DNA of 61,904 bases from positions 1 through 61,904 of the forward strand of contig CAILWV010000004.1 in the NCBI GenBank assembly GCA_903838055.1. Direction: 5' to 3'. Position 1 is the stretch's first letter; each line of letters begins with the position of its first letter. Origin of the DNA: an uncultured Bacteroidota bacterium. GTDB taxonomy: Bacteria; Bacteroidota; Bacteroidia; Flavobacteriales; Flavobacteriaceae. The translations under genes were made by a program, and so were the position numbers. The notes beneath the pieces were generated by a model, which ran no database searches, had not been told where the DNA came from, and saw only the letters and a program-made list of their open reading frames with translations. Below, one piece after another: positions 43,063 through 51,688 of the stretch.

Positions 43063-45282
43063 TTGAAAGATCTATTATTAATTACGCCACCTTTTACCCA
43101 GCTTAATACTCCGTATCCGGCAACAGCATATATTAAAGGGTTTTTGAACACAAAAAGTATTTCGTCTTTTCAAATGGATTTAGGAATAGAAGTAATTTTA
43201 CAATTATTTTCAAAGCAAGGATTGGAAGATTTGTTTGTTGTTTCTGGTGTAAATTTTCAAACTTCAGATAATTCAAAACGAATTTTTTCATTAAAAGAAG
43301 AATATATAAAAACAGTAGATTCGGTAGTCTCTTTTTTGCAAGGTAATAATCCATCCATGGCACGTCAAATATGTAGTGTGAATTTTCTGCCCGAAGCTTC
43401 TCGGTTTGCACAATTAGATGATATGGAATGGGCGTTCGGAACCATGGGGATGCAGGATAAAGCCAAGCATTTAGCAACTTTGTATCTTGAAGATTTATCT
43501 GATTTTATTGTAGAATGTGTCGATGAAAACTTTGGTTTCAGTCGTTATGCCGAACGCTTGGGTAGAAGTGCCAACTCTTTTGATGAGTTGTATTTGCATT
43601 TGCAAAAAGAACCCACCTATATTGACTTAATTACCTTAGAAATTCTAAACCAACGAGTTGTTGATATCCAACCCAAATTGGTATGTATTTCGGTTCCCTT
43701 TCCAGGAAATTTATATAGTGCCTTTCGTAGTGCTAAATTTATTAAATCTAATTTTCCGAATATTAAAATCGCAATGGGCGGCGGTTTTCCTAATACAGAA
43801 CTTAGAGAATTAAAAGACGAACGTGTTTTTGAATTTTTTGATTTTATTTCTTTAGACGACGGAGAACTTCCACTTGAATTGTTGGTTTCAAATGTTGTTA
43901 ATCCACATTCTTTGGAGAATTTTGAGAAGGATGAAATAGTATTAGAATCTCAATTTAAACGTACATTCCTTCTTGAAAATGGAAAAATAGTCTACAAAAA
44001 TAATTCTATTAAAGCCGATTACAAACAAAGTGAAGTTGGCACCCCCGATTATTCCGATTTGCTTTTGGATAAATATATTTCGGTTATTGAAATTGCAAAT
44101 CCAATGCATAGTTTGTGGAGTGATGGGAGATGGAATAAACTCACAATGGCTCATGGATGCTACTGGGGAAAATGCACATTTTGTGATATCTCATTAGATT
44201 ATATTAAGTTATATGAACCTATTCATGCAAAAACTTTAGTGGATAGGATGGAAGAATTGATTGCTCAAACCGGCGAAAATGGATTTCATTTTGTGGATGA
44301 GGCAGCACCACCGGCTTTGATGCGGGAAGTAGCACTTGAAATTCTTAGAAGAAAATTGGTTGTATCTTGGTGGACTAACATTAGATTTGAAAAAAGTTTT
44401 ACAGCCGATTTAACTTATTTGTTAAAAGAGTCAGGTTGCATAGCAGTTTCAGGTGGATTGGAAGTAGCTTCGGATAGACTTTTGAATTTAATAAAAAAAG
44501 GAGTTACAGTAGAGCAAGTGGCTCAAGTTACCAGAAATTTTACCGAAAGCGGTATTATGGTTCATGCTTATTTAATGTATGGATATCCTACTCAAACTAT
44601 TCAGGAGACTATTGATAGTTTAGAAATGGTTCGTCAAATGTTTGAATTAGGAATTATTCAATCTGGTTTTTGGCATCAATTTGCAATGACTGCTCATTCT
44701 CCAGTAGGAATGAATCCTGACGAATTTGGAGTAATTCCGGAACAAAATGAAATTACGTTTGCTAATAACGACATCCATTTTATAGATAAAACTGGAATAG
44801 ATCATAATAAATTTAGTTTTGGGTTGAAAAAATCATTATTCAATTTTATGCATGGCATTTGTTTGGATTATCCTCTGCAAGATTGGTTTGAGTTTAAAAT
44901 TCCTAAAACAAATATTCTTCCGGATTATATAGCTACTTGTCTAGAGAAAGAACCCGATTTTAATACAAAACCTTCTACTAAAATTATTTGGTTAGGAGGG
45001 AAGCCTTCAATTAAATCTTTTATGAAATCTAAAAAAGGTCAAACTTGGCAAATGACGGAACTTACATTTAGCACTAAAGTAGACTCTTTTCTTATTACAA
45101 TAGAAGAAGAAAAAGCCAATTGGTTAATAAAAACATTAGATTTACTTACTATAAATTCTAGAAACTCATTCAATTTTGCTGCAATAAAATCTGATTTTGA
45201 AACTCACTTTGAAGACTTCGAATTGTTTTGGTATTCTAAGTCAATTCAGGTTTTACGTCAAAAAGGTTTGTTAGTATTCTAG
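43063..45282 (+). CDS. B12-binding-type radical SAM protein
   Basis: The 739-residue protein starts at TTG (KDLLLITPPFTQLNTPYPAT, the standard opening of this class). The N-terminal half (about 1-275) is a Rossmann-like cobalamin-binding-type domain (PKLVCISVPFPGNLYSAFRS, IKIAMGGGFPN) without the D-x-H-x-x-G motif. The radical SAM core (about 355-600) has Cys366, Cys371 and Cys374 in HGCYWGKCTFCD, a C-x4-C-x2-C spacing, and then FVDEAAPP and SGGLEVASDRLL. A C-terminal domain of unknown fold follows. The substrate is unknown. It is a single-gene unit divergent from the T9SS pair. Confidence 0.88.
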   Translation: MKDLLLITPPFTQLNTPYPATAYIKGFLNTKSISSFQMDLGIEVILQLFSKQGLEDLFVVSGVNFQTSDNSKRIFSLKEEYIKTVDSVVSFLQGNNPSMARQICSVNFLPEASRFAQLDDMEWAFGTMGMQDKAKHLATLYLEDLSDFIVECVDENFGFSRYAERLGRSANSFDELYLHLQKEPTYIDLITLEILNQRVVDIQPKLVCISVPFPGNLYSAFRSAKFIKSNFPNIKIAMGGGFPNTELRELKDERVFEFFDFISLDDGELPLELLVSNVVNPHSLENFEKDEIVLESQFKRTFLLENGKIVYKNNSIKADYKQSEVGTPDYSDLLLDKYISVIEIANPMHSLWSDGRWNKLTMAHGCYWGKCTFCDISLDYIKLYEPIHAKTLVDRMEELIAQTGENGFHFVDEAAPPALMREVALEILRRKLVVSWWTNIRFEKSFTADLTYLLKESGCIAVSGGLEVASDRLLNLIKKGVTVEQVAQVTRNFTESGIMVHAYLMYGYPTQTIQETIDSLEMVRQMFELGIIQSGFWHQFAMTAHSPVGMNPDEFGVIPEQNEITFANNDIHFIDKTGIDHNKFSFGLKKSLFNFMHGICLDYPLQDWFEFKIPKTNILPDYIATCLEKEPDFNTKPSTKIIWLGGKPSIKSFMKSKKGQTWQMTELTFSTKVDSFLITIEEEKANWLIKTLDLLTINSRNSFNFAAIKSDFETHFEDFELFWYSKSIQVLRQKGLLVF

Positions 45283-45482
45283 TAAACTAACCAAATAAAA
45301 ACATCTCTTAATTAGATAGTTATATTTTATTTATATTTATAGCAATATAATTTTTATATGAGATTTATACTTTTTAGTTTATTGATTTTTTATTCAAATA
45401 TTTTTGTAACTTGTTTGTCTTTAATTGTTTAAATCTGTCTTTTTTTTTAATCAAAATTAAGTTAATTTTAAGAATATTTCCA

Positions 45483-45511
45483 TTGTCTAACTGACTTATC
45501 TTTTATATTTG
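45483..45511 (+). promoter_or_regulatory. Promoter of the envelope redox operon (TTG, 18 bp, TATATTTG)
   Basis: TTG at 45483-45485 and TATATTTG at 45504-45511 match both consensus elements with an 18-bp spacer, 37 nt before the first gene. Confidence 0.75.
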
Positions 45512-45548
45512 CATCGAATATTATATTAATTCAAAACTTATTTAATTC

Positions 45549-45956
45549 ATGAGTAAAAAATTGAAAACAATCTTAATTATTATTGGTATTTTAATATTAG
45601 GAGGCGTAATTGCGGGTCCTAAAATTAAAGATTATATGGTTAATAATATGGGTAAAAGAGATTTACAATCAGAAGATCCTGCTTTTACTTTAAATGCTAA
45701 AGATTTTGTTGCAGAATTTACTTCAAAAGAAGCTGAGGCAAACAAAAAATATCTAGAAAAACCAGTAGTTATCTCTGGAGTTATTGCTTCAATTAATGAC
45801 AAAGAAGTGATCTTGGATAATGTTGTAGTATGTGGATTTACAGCTGCAAATGCTTCATTAAAAGTAGGTCAAACAGTTTCTGTTAAAGGTCGAGTAGTTG
45901 GGTTTGATGACCTAATGGGGAGCGTAAATATGGATCAATGTTCAATAAATAAATAA
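45549..45956 (+). CDS. OB-fold (tRNA_anti-like) membrane-anchored protein
   Basis: The 135-residue protein has an N-terminal membrane anchor (about 6-24, TILIIIGILILGGVIAG) and a soluble OB-fold domain (about 45-135). DFVAEFTSKEAEANKKYLEK, PVVISGVIASINDKEVILDN and VGQTVSVKGRVVGFDDLMG are typical of tRNA_anti-like proteins. The periplasmic domain has two cysteines (VVCGF and DQCSIN). It heads a tightly spaced five-gene operon of envelope proteins. A specific binding partner is not predictable. Confidence 0.85.
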   Translation: MSKKLKTILIIIGILILGGVIAGPKIKDYMVNNMGKRDLQSEDPAFTLNAKDFVAEFTSKEAEANKKYLEKPVVISGVIASINDKEVILDNVVVCGFTAANASLKVGQTVSVKGRVVGFDDLMGSVNMDQCSINK

Positions 45957-45967
45957 CTAAATTAAAA

Positions 45968-46837
45968 ATGAAATTACTAAAAATCACACTTTCAGTTTTC
46001 TTTCTTTTTTGTTTTGGCTTTGCCAATGCTCAAGATGATTTGATGAACGAGTTAAATGCTACTAAATCAGATACGAAAGAAATTTCTTCTGCAGCCTTTA
46101 AAGGCTTGCAAGTTGCAAACATGCAATCAACTAAATTACCTGCTCAAGGAGAATTTTATTTCTTAGTTTCTCACCGTTTTGGTGATTTAACAAATGGTGC
46201 AAATAACTTTTTTGGATTAGATGCTGCTTACACTAAATTAGGTGGAATTTATGGAGTTACAAATTGGCTTTCTCTAGGTTTGTCAAGACAAACTTATCAA
46301 AAAACATATGAATTGGCTGCTAAATATAAATTTGCTAATCAATTAGATGGCGGATTTCCAGTAACAATTGTAGGTTACAATACTATGGATATTAGAAGTG
46401 ATTTAAAAACTGATTTATATCCAGATTTAAAAAACAACGATAGATTAGCATATACATCGCAATTGATTGTTTCTAGAAAAATAAATAATTCAATTTCATT
46501 TTTAGTGAATCCTATTTTGGTTCATAAAAATTTATATGATGAACTAACAGAGCAAAAGAACACTTATTTGTTAGGTGCAGGAGCAAGATGTAAATTATCT
46601 AAAAGATTAAGTGTAAATTTAGATTATGCTGCAAGATTAAATTTGCCAGAAGCATATGATTTTACTTATCATAATCCAATCACTTTAGGATTAGATATTG
46701 AAACTGGTGGACACGTTTTCCAATTAGTACTATCTAATAGTCAAACAATGAATGATGTGGCTTATTATACAACTGCATCAGGTATCAAACAAGGAAAAGG
46801 AATTTTCTTCGGATTTAACATGTATAGAGTTTTTTAA
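45968..46837 (+). CDS. DUF5777 family beta-barrel protein
   Basis: The 289-residue protein has a signal peptide (ending GFANAQ). The rest is a beta-rich outer-membrane barrel pattern (FYFLVSHRFGDLTNGANNFF, NWLSLGLSRQTYQKTYELAA, GIFFGFNMYRVF as the last strand). The family is annotated DUF5777 and is often encoded beside cytochrome c and YceI genes in Bacteroidota. Its role is unknown; a conduit or scaffold in the outer membrane would fit. It is the second gene of the operon, 11 bp behind the first. Confidence 0.85.
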   Translation: MKLLKITLSVFFLFCFGFANAQDDLMNELNATKSDTKEISSAAFKGLQVANMQSTKLPAQGEFYFLVSHRFGDLTNGANNFFGLDAAYTKLGGIYGVTNWLSLGLSRQTYQKTYELAAKYKFANQLDGGFPVTIVGYNTMDIRSDLKTDLYPDLKNNDRLAYTSQLIVSRKINNSISFLVNPILVHKNLYDELTEQKNTYLLGAGARCKLSKRLSVNLDYAARLNLPEAYDFTYHNPITLGLDIETGGHVFQLVLSNSQTMNDVAYYTTASGIKQGKGIFFGFNMYRVF

Positions 46838-46849
46838 TATAAATAAGAT

Positions 46850-47245
46850 ATGAAAAATATAAAATTAATTATAGTATTGATGTTAGGAGTTGCATTTTTT
46901 GTTTCATGCGATTCTAGAACACAACAAGATTTAGAAGGAATAGTTTCTGCACCAACATACAATAAAAATATAAAGCCATTAATGGATTCTAAATGTGTTA
47001 ATTGCCATTCACAAAATGGACAAGGTAATTTCCCTCAATTAGATACCTATCAAAATATTGTAGATTATCAACTTGATAATGGAGCTAATGGTTATTCACA
47101 AGGATCTGGGGTTCCTAGTTTGTTATGTAGTGTTCAATCTAGTTCTTGTACATCAGATAGAATGCCTAAAAGTGATGCGCCATTATCTAATGGAAGCATA
47201 AACACAATAAAAAATTGGATTGAACAAGGTTACGTGGAAAATTAA
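46850..47245 (+). CDS. c-type cytochrome lipoprotein
   Basis: The 131-residue protein has a lipoprotein signal (lipobox Cys20, FFVSCDSR) and one covalent haem site, CVNCH (Cys49, Cys52, His53). A distal methionine is probably Met105 in DRMPKSDAPLSNGSI, the planctomycete-type short cytochrome pattern ending TIKNWIEQG. It should be anchored to a membrane in the periplasm and carry one electron. It lies 12 bp behind the DUF5777 gene and 19 bp before the YceI gene. Confidence 0.92.
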   Translation: MKNIKLIIVLMLGVAFFVSCDSRTQQDLEGIVSAPTYNKNIKPLMDSKCVNCHSQNGQGNFPQLDTYQNIVDYQLDNGANGYSQGSGVPSLLCSVQSSSCTSDRMPKSDAPLSNGSINTIKNWIEQGYVEN

Positions 47246-47264
47246 TATCAAATTTTAAATAACA

Positions 47265-47798
47265 ATGAAAAAAATAATTTTAACTATCGTATGTTTCGCT
47301 TTTGCAACAGTTGGTTTTTCTCAAAAAATGATGACTCGTTCAGGTGAAATTAAATTTGACGCAACTGTTCCTGGAGCTATGGATCCAGTTGTTGCAGTAA
47401 GTAAAACAGTATCTTCTATTTTAGTTTCTAATACAGGTGAATTACGTATTAATGGTTTAGTAAAATCTTTCAAATTCAAATCTCCATTAATGGAGGAGCA
47501 CTATAATGAAAACTATATGGAAAGTGACAAATTTCCAAATACTAGTTTTAGTGGTAAAGTGGTTGGTTATGACGGAAAATCTGGATCTTATGATGTAGAA
47601 GGAGATTTAACTATTCATGGAGTTACTAATAAAGTTAAAACCAAAATGACAGTAACTGCAGGTGCTAAAACTTCAATTGCTGGAGCTTTTGTAATTAAAT
47701 TAATTGATTACAAATTAGAAGTTCCTGCTATGGCAAAGAAAACTTTAGCTGAAACTGCTAAAATCTCAATTAAATTAGAATTAGAAAATAAACAATAA
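47265..47798 (+). CDS. YceI family protein
   Basis: The 177-residue secreted protein (signal peptide ending VGFSQ) has a lipocalin-like YceI barrel. Signatures are SFKFKSPLMEEHYNENYMES, DKFPNTSFSGKVVGY and GDLTIHGVTNKVKTK. YceI proteins bind isoprenoid or fatty amide ligands and in some cases quinones. Here it sits between a cytochrome and a DUF2271 gene, in keeping with a carrier role in the envelope redox operon. The ligand is inferred, not shown. Confidence 0.92.
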   Translation: MKKIILTIVCFAFATVGFSQKMMTRSGEIKFDATVPGAMDPVVAVSKTVSSILVSNTGELRINGLVKSFKFKSPLMEEHYNENYMESDKFPNTSFSGKVVGYDGKSGSYDVEGDLTIHGVTNKVKTKMTVTAGAKTSIAGAFVIKLIDYKLEVPAMAKKTLAETAKISIKLELENKQ

Positions 47799-47809
47799 AT
47801 ATTTTTTTT

Positions 47810-48625
47810 ATGAACAAAATCTATAAATTATTACTTGTAGCTCTATTAATTGGTTCGGCTACATTAAATGCGCAAACAGCAGGTACAATGTCTTTTACAT
47901 TTACCACTCCTGTTCATGCTTCTGGAAATTACGAAACTAATGGTCGATATGCGTTAGCAGTTTGGATTGAAAGTTGCGCTACTTGTGGTGCAGGAACTAC
48001 TGTTGGAACTTCTACTTTTGTAAGAACAAAACTTCGTTACTGGGGAGGCAACACTAATGATCATTTACCAACGTGGGTTTCAAAATCAGGATCTAGCACA
48101 ACAGGAGCTACTACAGGAGCAACTCAAAGTACATTTGCTTCAAGAACAGTTTCTTGGGATGGAACAAATTCAGCAGGTACTACATTACAAGCTGATGGAA
48201 ATTACAGAGTTTGTATCCAAGAAACATGGGGGCATGGATCAGCTACAGTTGTTAGATATTTTCCTTTTGTAAAAGGTCCTGCTGTTTATACTAATACAGC
48301 GGATGTTACTGCAGATACTAATTTTACTGGTATTTCTTTAACTTGGACACCAGCTCTTGCAAGCGATACTTTTACTAAAGGTCCTGAGGTTGTTGTTTAC
48401 CCTAATCCTTCAAAAGGAATTTTTAATTTAGATTTAAAATCTCAAGTTAAAAATATTACTGTAGTAAATACATTAGGTGCAATTGTATTTGAAGAAAATA
48501 TAGATAATTCTAATGCAATAAAAACTAAAACTATTGACTTGTCAAGTTTTACTAATGGAGTTTATTTCATTAATGTTTCTGATGACAATGGATCTTCAAG
48601 TTACAAAGTAGTCTTAGAAAAATAA
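47810..48625 (+). CDS. DUF2271 protein with T9SS type A sorting domain, candidate flavoprotein
   Basis: The 271-residue protein has a signal peptide (ending LNAQ), a DUF2271 domain (about 24-182; YALAVWIESCATCGAG, HLPTWVSK, SWDGTNSAGTTLQADGNYRV, CIQETWGHGSATV) and a C-terminal type A sorting domain (about 193-271; VVVYPNPSKGIFNLD, GVYFINVSDDNG). It is thus routed through T9SS to the cell surface or outside. Residues 97-108 read TTGATTGATQST, two adjacent [S/T]GAT motifs just before the conserved SWDG, the kind of site that ApbE enzymes flavinylate with FMN. ApbE is encoded next door. Flavinylation is inferred. Confidence 0.88.
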   Translation: MNKIYKLLLVALLIGSATLNAQTAGTMSFTFTTPVHASGNYETNGRYALAVWIESCATCGAGTTVGTSTFVRTKLRYWGGNTNDHLPTWVSKSGSSTTGATTGATQSTFASRTVSWDGTNSAGTTLQADGNYRVCIQETWGHGSATVVRYFPFVKGPAVYTNTADVTADTNFTGISLTWTPALASDTFTKGPEVVVYPNPSKGIFNLDLKSQVKNITVVNTLGAIVFEENIDNSNAIKTKTIDLSSFTNGVYFINVSDDNGSSSYKVVLEK

Positions 48626-48645
48626 TATTATTTTATTACTTTTTT

Positions 48646-48675
48646 AAAAGCATCCTTTTAGGATGCTTTTTTTAT
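48646..48675. terminator. Bidirectional terminator between the redox operon and apbE
   Basis: AAAAGCATCC (48646-48655) pairs with GGATGCTTTT (48661-48670) across a 5-nt loop, with A/T runs on both sides. Confidence 0.88.
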
Positions 48676-49673
48676 TCTTTTATTCGAAGTAATTTAAATT
48701 TTGGTGTTTCATAAAACTGATAATTTCCTTCTTCGTCAGAATAAATTAGTAGTGCTTCAAGTTCAGAATGTTTTCTAAGAAATTTCTTTGCTTTTTCTAA
48801 TCCCATTACTAATATTCCGGTAGCATTCGCGTCGGATACAATACATTTTTTTGAAATAACTGAAACACTCAATAAATTATTTTTTGCTGGATATCCTGTT
48901 TTAGGATCTATATGATGTGAATATTTCATTCCGTTTTCAATAAAATATTTTCTATAATTACCAGAGGTTGCAATTGCCAATCCATCTAAATTAATTGATA
49001 AAAGTGCAGGGTTTTCTGCTGCTTTATTGTCTATAGGTTTTTCAATTGCAATATTCCAATTAGTCCCATCTGTCATTTTTCCTTTTGCAAATACTTCTCC
49101 TCCAATCTCAACAATATAGGAGTTTATTCCTTTATAATTTAAAAAATCAGATATAACATCTACCGAATAACCTTGTGCAAATGCATTAAAATCTAAACAA
49201 ACTCTAGGGTCTTTTTTAACGATTTTATTTCTTTTAAGTTTAATAAGGTTAAGACCTACAAATTTTAATATACTGTCAATTTTTTTTTGTTCTATTTTTT
49301 CTTTTTTTCCAGGTCCAAATCCCCAAGCGTTTACTAATGGAAAAACCGTTGGGTCAAATGCGCCATTCGTATTTTTATATACTTCTTTTGCTTTATTAAA
49401 ACAAGTAATGAAGTAATTGTCAAGTTTTACATTTTTTTGATTAGTATTTATTTTTGATATTATACTGCTTGGATTATAAGTAGAAAGGGATAAATCAAAA
49501 TTATGTAAAATGCTATCAATTTCATTTTTAAAAAACCTTTCATTAGCATCCAAGTAAGTAATATGATAGGTTGTGCCTTGTGCAAATCCTTCAACTAGCA
49601 TTAATTCTTTTTGGGCAAATCCATAAATGGAGAAAAGTAAAATTAATAAGAAATAGTGTTTATTATGTTTCAT
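48672..49673 (-). CDS. apbE: FAD:protein FMN transferase ApbE
   Basis: The 333-residue protein has a signal peptide (ending GFAQ) without a lipobox. ApbE enzymes move FMN from FAD onto Thr/Ser in extracytoplasmic proteins. Typical segments are GFAQGTTYHITYLD, LDFNAFAQGYSVDVISDFL, VEIGGEVFAKG, IATSGNYRKYF, YSHHIDPKTGYPAKNN and SDANATGILVMG, which carry the FAD and Mg sites. It converges on the DUF2271 operon at a shared terminator. A TPR gene lies 5 bp upstream on the same strand. Confidence 0.95.
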   Translation of the reverse strand: MKHNKHYFLLILLFSIYGFAQKELMLVEGFAQGTTYHITYLDANERFFKNEIDSILHNFDLSLSTYNPSSIISKINTNQKNVKLDNYFITCFNKAKEVYKNTNGAFDPTVFPLVNAWGFGPGKKEKIEQKKIDSILKFVGLNLIKLKRNKIVKKDPRVCLDFNAFAQGYSVDVISDFLNYKGINSYIVEIGGEVFAKGKMTDGTNWNIAIEKPIDNKAAENPALLSINLDGLAIATSGNYRKYFIENGMKYSHHIDPKTGYPAKNNLLSVSVISKKCIVSDANATGILVMGLEKAKKFLRKHSELEALLIYSDEEGNYQFYETPKFKLLRIKE

Positions 49674-49678
49674 GTTAG

Positions 49679-50887
49679 TTAATTACAGTTGTATTTTTTA
49701 TAGTTGAATTGATATATACCTCCAAATTCTTTTGATTTTTTAATGTCTTCACAACCTTTATTTCCTTTAGTAGTTTTAAGAAGTAGTTGTCCTCTCTTTA
49801 AATAATATTCTGGATTATAGGGGTTAATTTCAATTGCTTTTGAAATGGTTACAATAGAATTTTCTATATCGTTGTTTTTCTCATATTCTAAAGCCAAATA
49901 AAAATAAGCTTTATCATTTTGTTTTTCAAACTCCAAATATTTTTTAAAATCTGAAATACTTTCTTTATTGTTTTTTACATTTGATAAAGCTCTATAAAAA
50001 TAGCCAATTGCTAATTTTGGATTTAATTCTAATGCTTTATTCATATTTTGAATTGCATAATTATAGTGTTTTAAGTAATAGTTTAATAACCCTTTTTTAT
50101 AATAGGAGCTATCAGTTTTTGAAATATTTAATTCTTTATTATATTTAGATAAAGCCAAATTAAATGCTTTGTAGTTATGTTTTATATTTCCGTAATATAA
50201 ATGTTGCTCTAGGTTTGGATAATAATTGATTGCCGATTCAAAATCTTTTACAGCACTATAATAATCATGTTGTTGTGCTTTTATCCAACCACTATAATAG
50301 TATGCTTTTTCACATTTTTTATCTAATTCTATTGCTTTTTTACAATAATTTAGAGCCGATTTGTAGTTTTTTGTTTGTGCTTTAATTAACCCAATATCTG
50401 CATAAACACTATAATTGTCTTGTCTTTTTTCTAATGCTATTTTATAATCTTTTAGTGCAGCAAGAATATTTTTTAGCTTGAAATGATTCATACCTCTAAA
50501 ATAATAGGCATCTGAATTATTTGGTTCGTATAAAACAGTTTTATTATAATCCAAAATTGCTCCTTTAATATCATTAATTTTGTCTTTTGCCATAGCTCTA
50601 AAAAAATAACTATCAGCAAAGGTTGAATCCACTAACATTTGTAAGGTATAATCCTGAATTGCACCGCTATAATCTTTAATTATTTCTTTAATAAATCCTC
50701 GATCGTTATAGGCAGAGGAGTCTTTAGGGTTTAAATTAATTAATTTGTTTAAACATTCTATAGAACCTTTAAAATCATTAATATAAAATTTTTGGGAAGT
50801 ACATTCTTTTAATTCTTCTTTGGTGGTTTGACCAAATAAATTAATAAAATTAAATAGAATAATAAAAAAGAGAACTATTTTTTTCAT
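49679..50887 (-). CDS. Secreted tetratricopeptide repeat protein
   Basis: The 402-residue protein has a signal peptide (ending NLFGQ) and about ten TPR repeats from residue 25 to 395, for example NDRGFIKEIIKDYSGAIQDY, YFRGMNHFKLKNILAALKDY and YYSGWIKAQQHDYYSAVKDF. TPR arrays are protein-protein scaffolds. It is the first gene of a pair with apbE, 5 bp apart, so the two are co-expressed. Its partners are unknown; scaffolding part of the neighbouring redox proteins is a guess from position. Confidence 0.88.
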   Translation of the reverse strand: MKKIVLFFIILFNFINLFGQTTKEELKECTSQKFYINDFKGSIECLNKLINLNPKDSSAYNDRGFIKEIIKDYSGAIQDYTLQMLVDSTFADSYFFRAMAKDKINDIKGAILDYNKTVLYEPNNSDAYYFRGMNHFKLKNILAALKDYKIALEKRQDNYSVYADIGLIKAQTKNYKSALNYCKKAIELDKKCEKAYYYSGWIKAQQHDYYSAVKDFESAINYYPNLEQHLYYGNIKHNYKAFNLALSKYNKELNISKTDSSYYKKGLLNYYLKHYNYAIQNMNKALELNPKLAIGYFYRALSNVKNNKESISDFKKYLEFEKQNDKAYFYLALEYEKNNDIENSIVTISKAIEINPYNPEYYLKRGQLLLKTTKGNKGCEDIKKSKEFGGIYQFNYKKYNCN

Positions 50888-51012
50888 TTAATACAAAACT
50901 ATTAGTAGTCACAAAAATAAAGTAATTTCTCTGTTTTAGTTTTAATTTCTTCTTAAATTATCTTTATTAATAACTATATCATTTAAGCAAAATTGTAACA
51001 ATAATAAGTTAC

Positions 51013-51024
51013 GAAAACGTTTTC
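51013..51024. promoter_or_regulatory. LacI-type palindrome at the carboxylase promoter
   Basis: GAAAACGTTTTC is a perfect 12-bp palindrome with a central CG, the type bound by LacI/GalR repressors. It lies 6 bp before the TAATTTTG box. Confidence 0.4.
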
Positions 51025-51030
51025 TTTTGC

Positions 51031-51038
51031 TAATTTTG
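51031..51038 (+). promoter_or_regulatory. Minus-7 box of the acyl-CoA carboxylase operon
   Basis: TAATTTTG matches TAnnTTTG and ends 24 nt before the ATG at 51063. Confidence 0.5.
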
Positions 51039-51062
51039 TAACAAATAAAAAAAATAGTATTT

Positions 51063-51548
51063 ATGAGTAACTCGTATAAACTTTTGGTTAATCAGGCTCT
51101 TACTTTTGATTTTTCCGAAAAAGATCTGAAAAATTTAGATGCTGTAGGGGTAGGAAATGAAAAATTTCACATATTAAAAGATAGTAATCCATATAAAGTA
51201 GAAATTGTATCTGCCGATTTTCTATCCAAAAAATATACTATAAAAGTCAATAACAACACCTATGAAGTTGCGATTTCTAACCCATTAGATTTATTAATAC
51301 AAAGTATGGGAATTGAACGCGGAAGAACTAAAGTAGTTAATGCTATTAAAGCACCGATGCCAGGTTTGATTTTAGAAATTAGTGTTTGTGTTGGCCAAGT
51401 AGTGAAAGAAAATGATCCTTTATTAATTCTTGAAGCAATGAAAATGGAAAATAGTTTTCTTTCTCCTCGAGATGGAATAATAAAGTCTATTGCAGTTTCT
51501 ATTGGAAACGCTGTAGATAAAGGTCAGTTGTTAATAGAATTCGAATAA
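51063..51548 (+). CDS. Acyl-CoA carboxylase biotin carboxyl carrier subunit
   Basis: The 161-residue protein has a C-terminal biotinyl domain (about 92-161) with biotin attachment at Lys127 in EAMKMEN, preceded by KAPMPGLILEISVCVGQVV. The N-terminal half (about 1-88; KYTIKVNNNTYEVAI) is the small BT-like domain found in the stand-alone carrier subunits of Bacteroidota propionyl-CoA-type carboxylases. It is the first of three genes (carrier, biotin carboxylase, carboxyltransferase) forming one enzyme. Confidence 0.93.
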   Translation: MSNSYKLLVNQALTFDFSEKDLKNLDAVGVGNEKFHILKDSNPYKVEIVSADFLSKKYTIKVNNNTYEVAISNPLDLLIQSMGIERGRTKVVNAIKAPMPGLILEISVCVGQVVKENDPLLILEAMKMENSFLSPRDGIIKSIAVSIGNAVDKGQLLIEFE

Positions 51549-51688
51549 AATATAGTTTCAAGTTTCAGGTTTAATAGTTTTCACGTCTTATATTGATATA
51601 AAACAAAATTGATTGCTTATCCTAACTTGAAAATTAAACATAAAAAATATTAATTAATACAATACATAGCTTAGTGCCTCGTAAAAAA

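Noticed and set aside
51674..51688. GTG start for the biotin carboxylase
   Set aside because: The ATG at 51689 gives the standard MKKITKILVANRGEIA opening; the extra five codons have no counterpart in the family.
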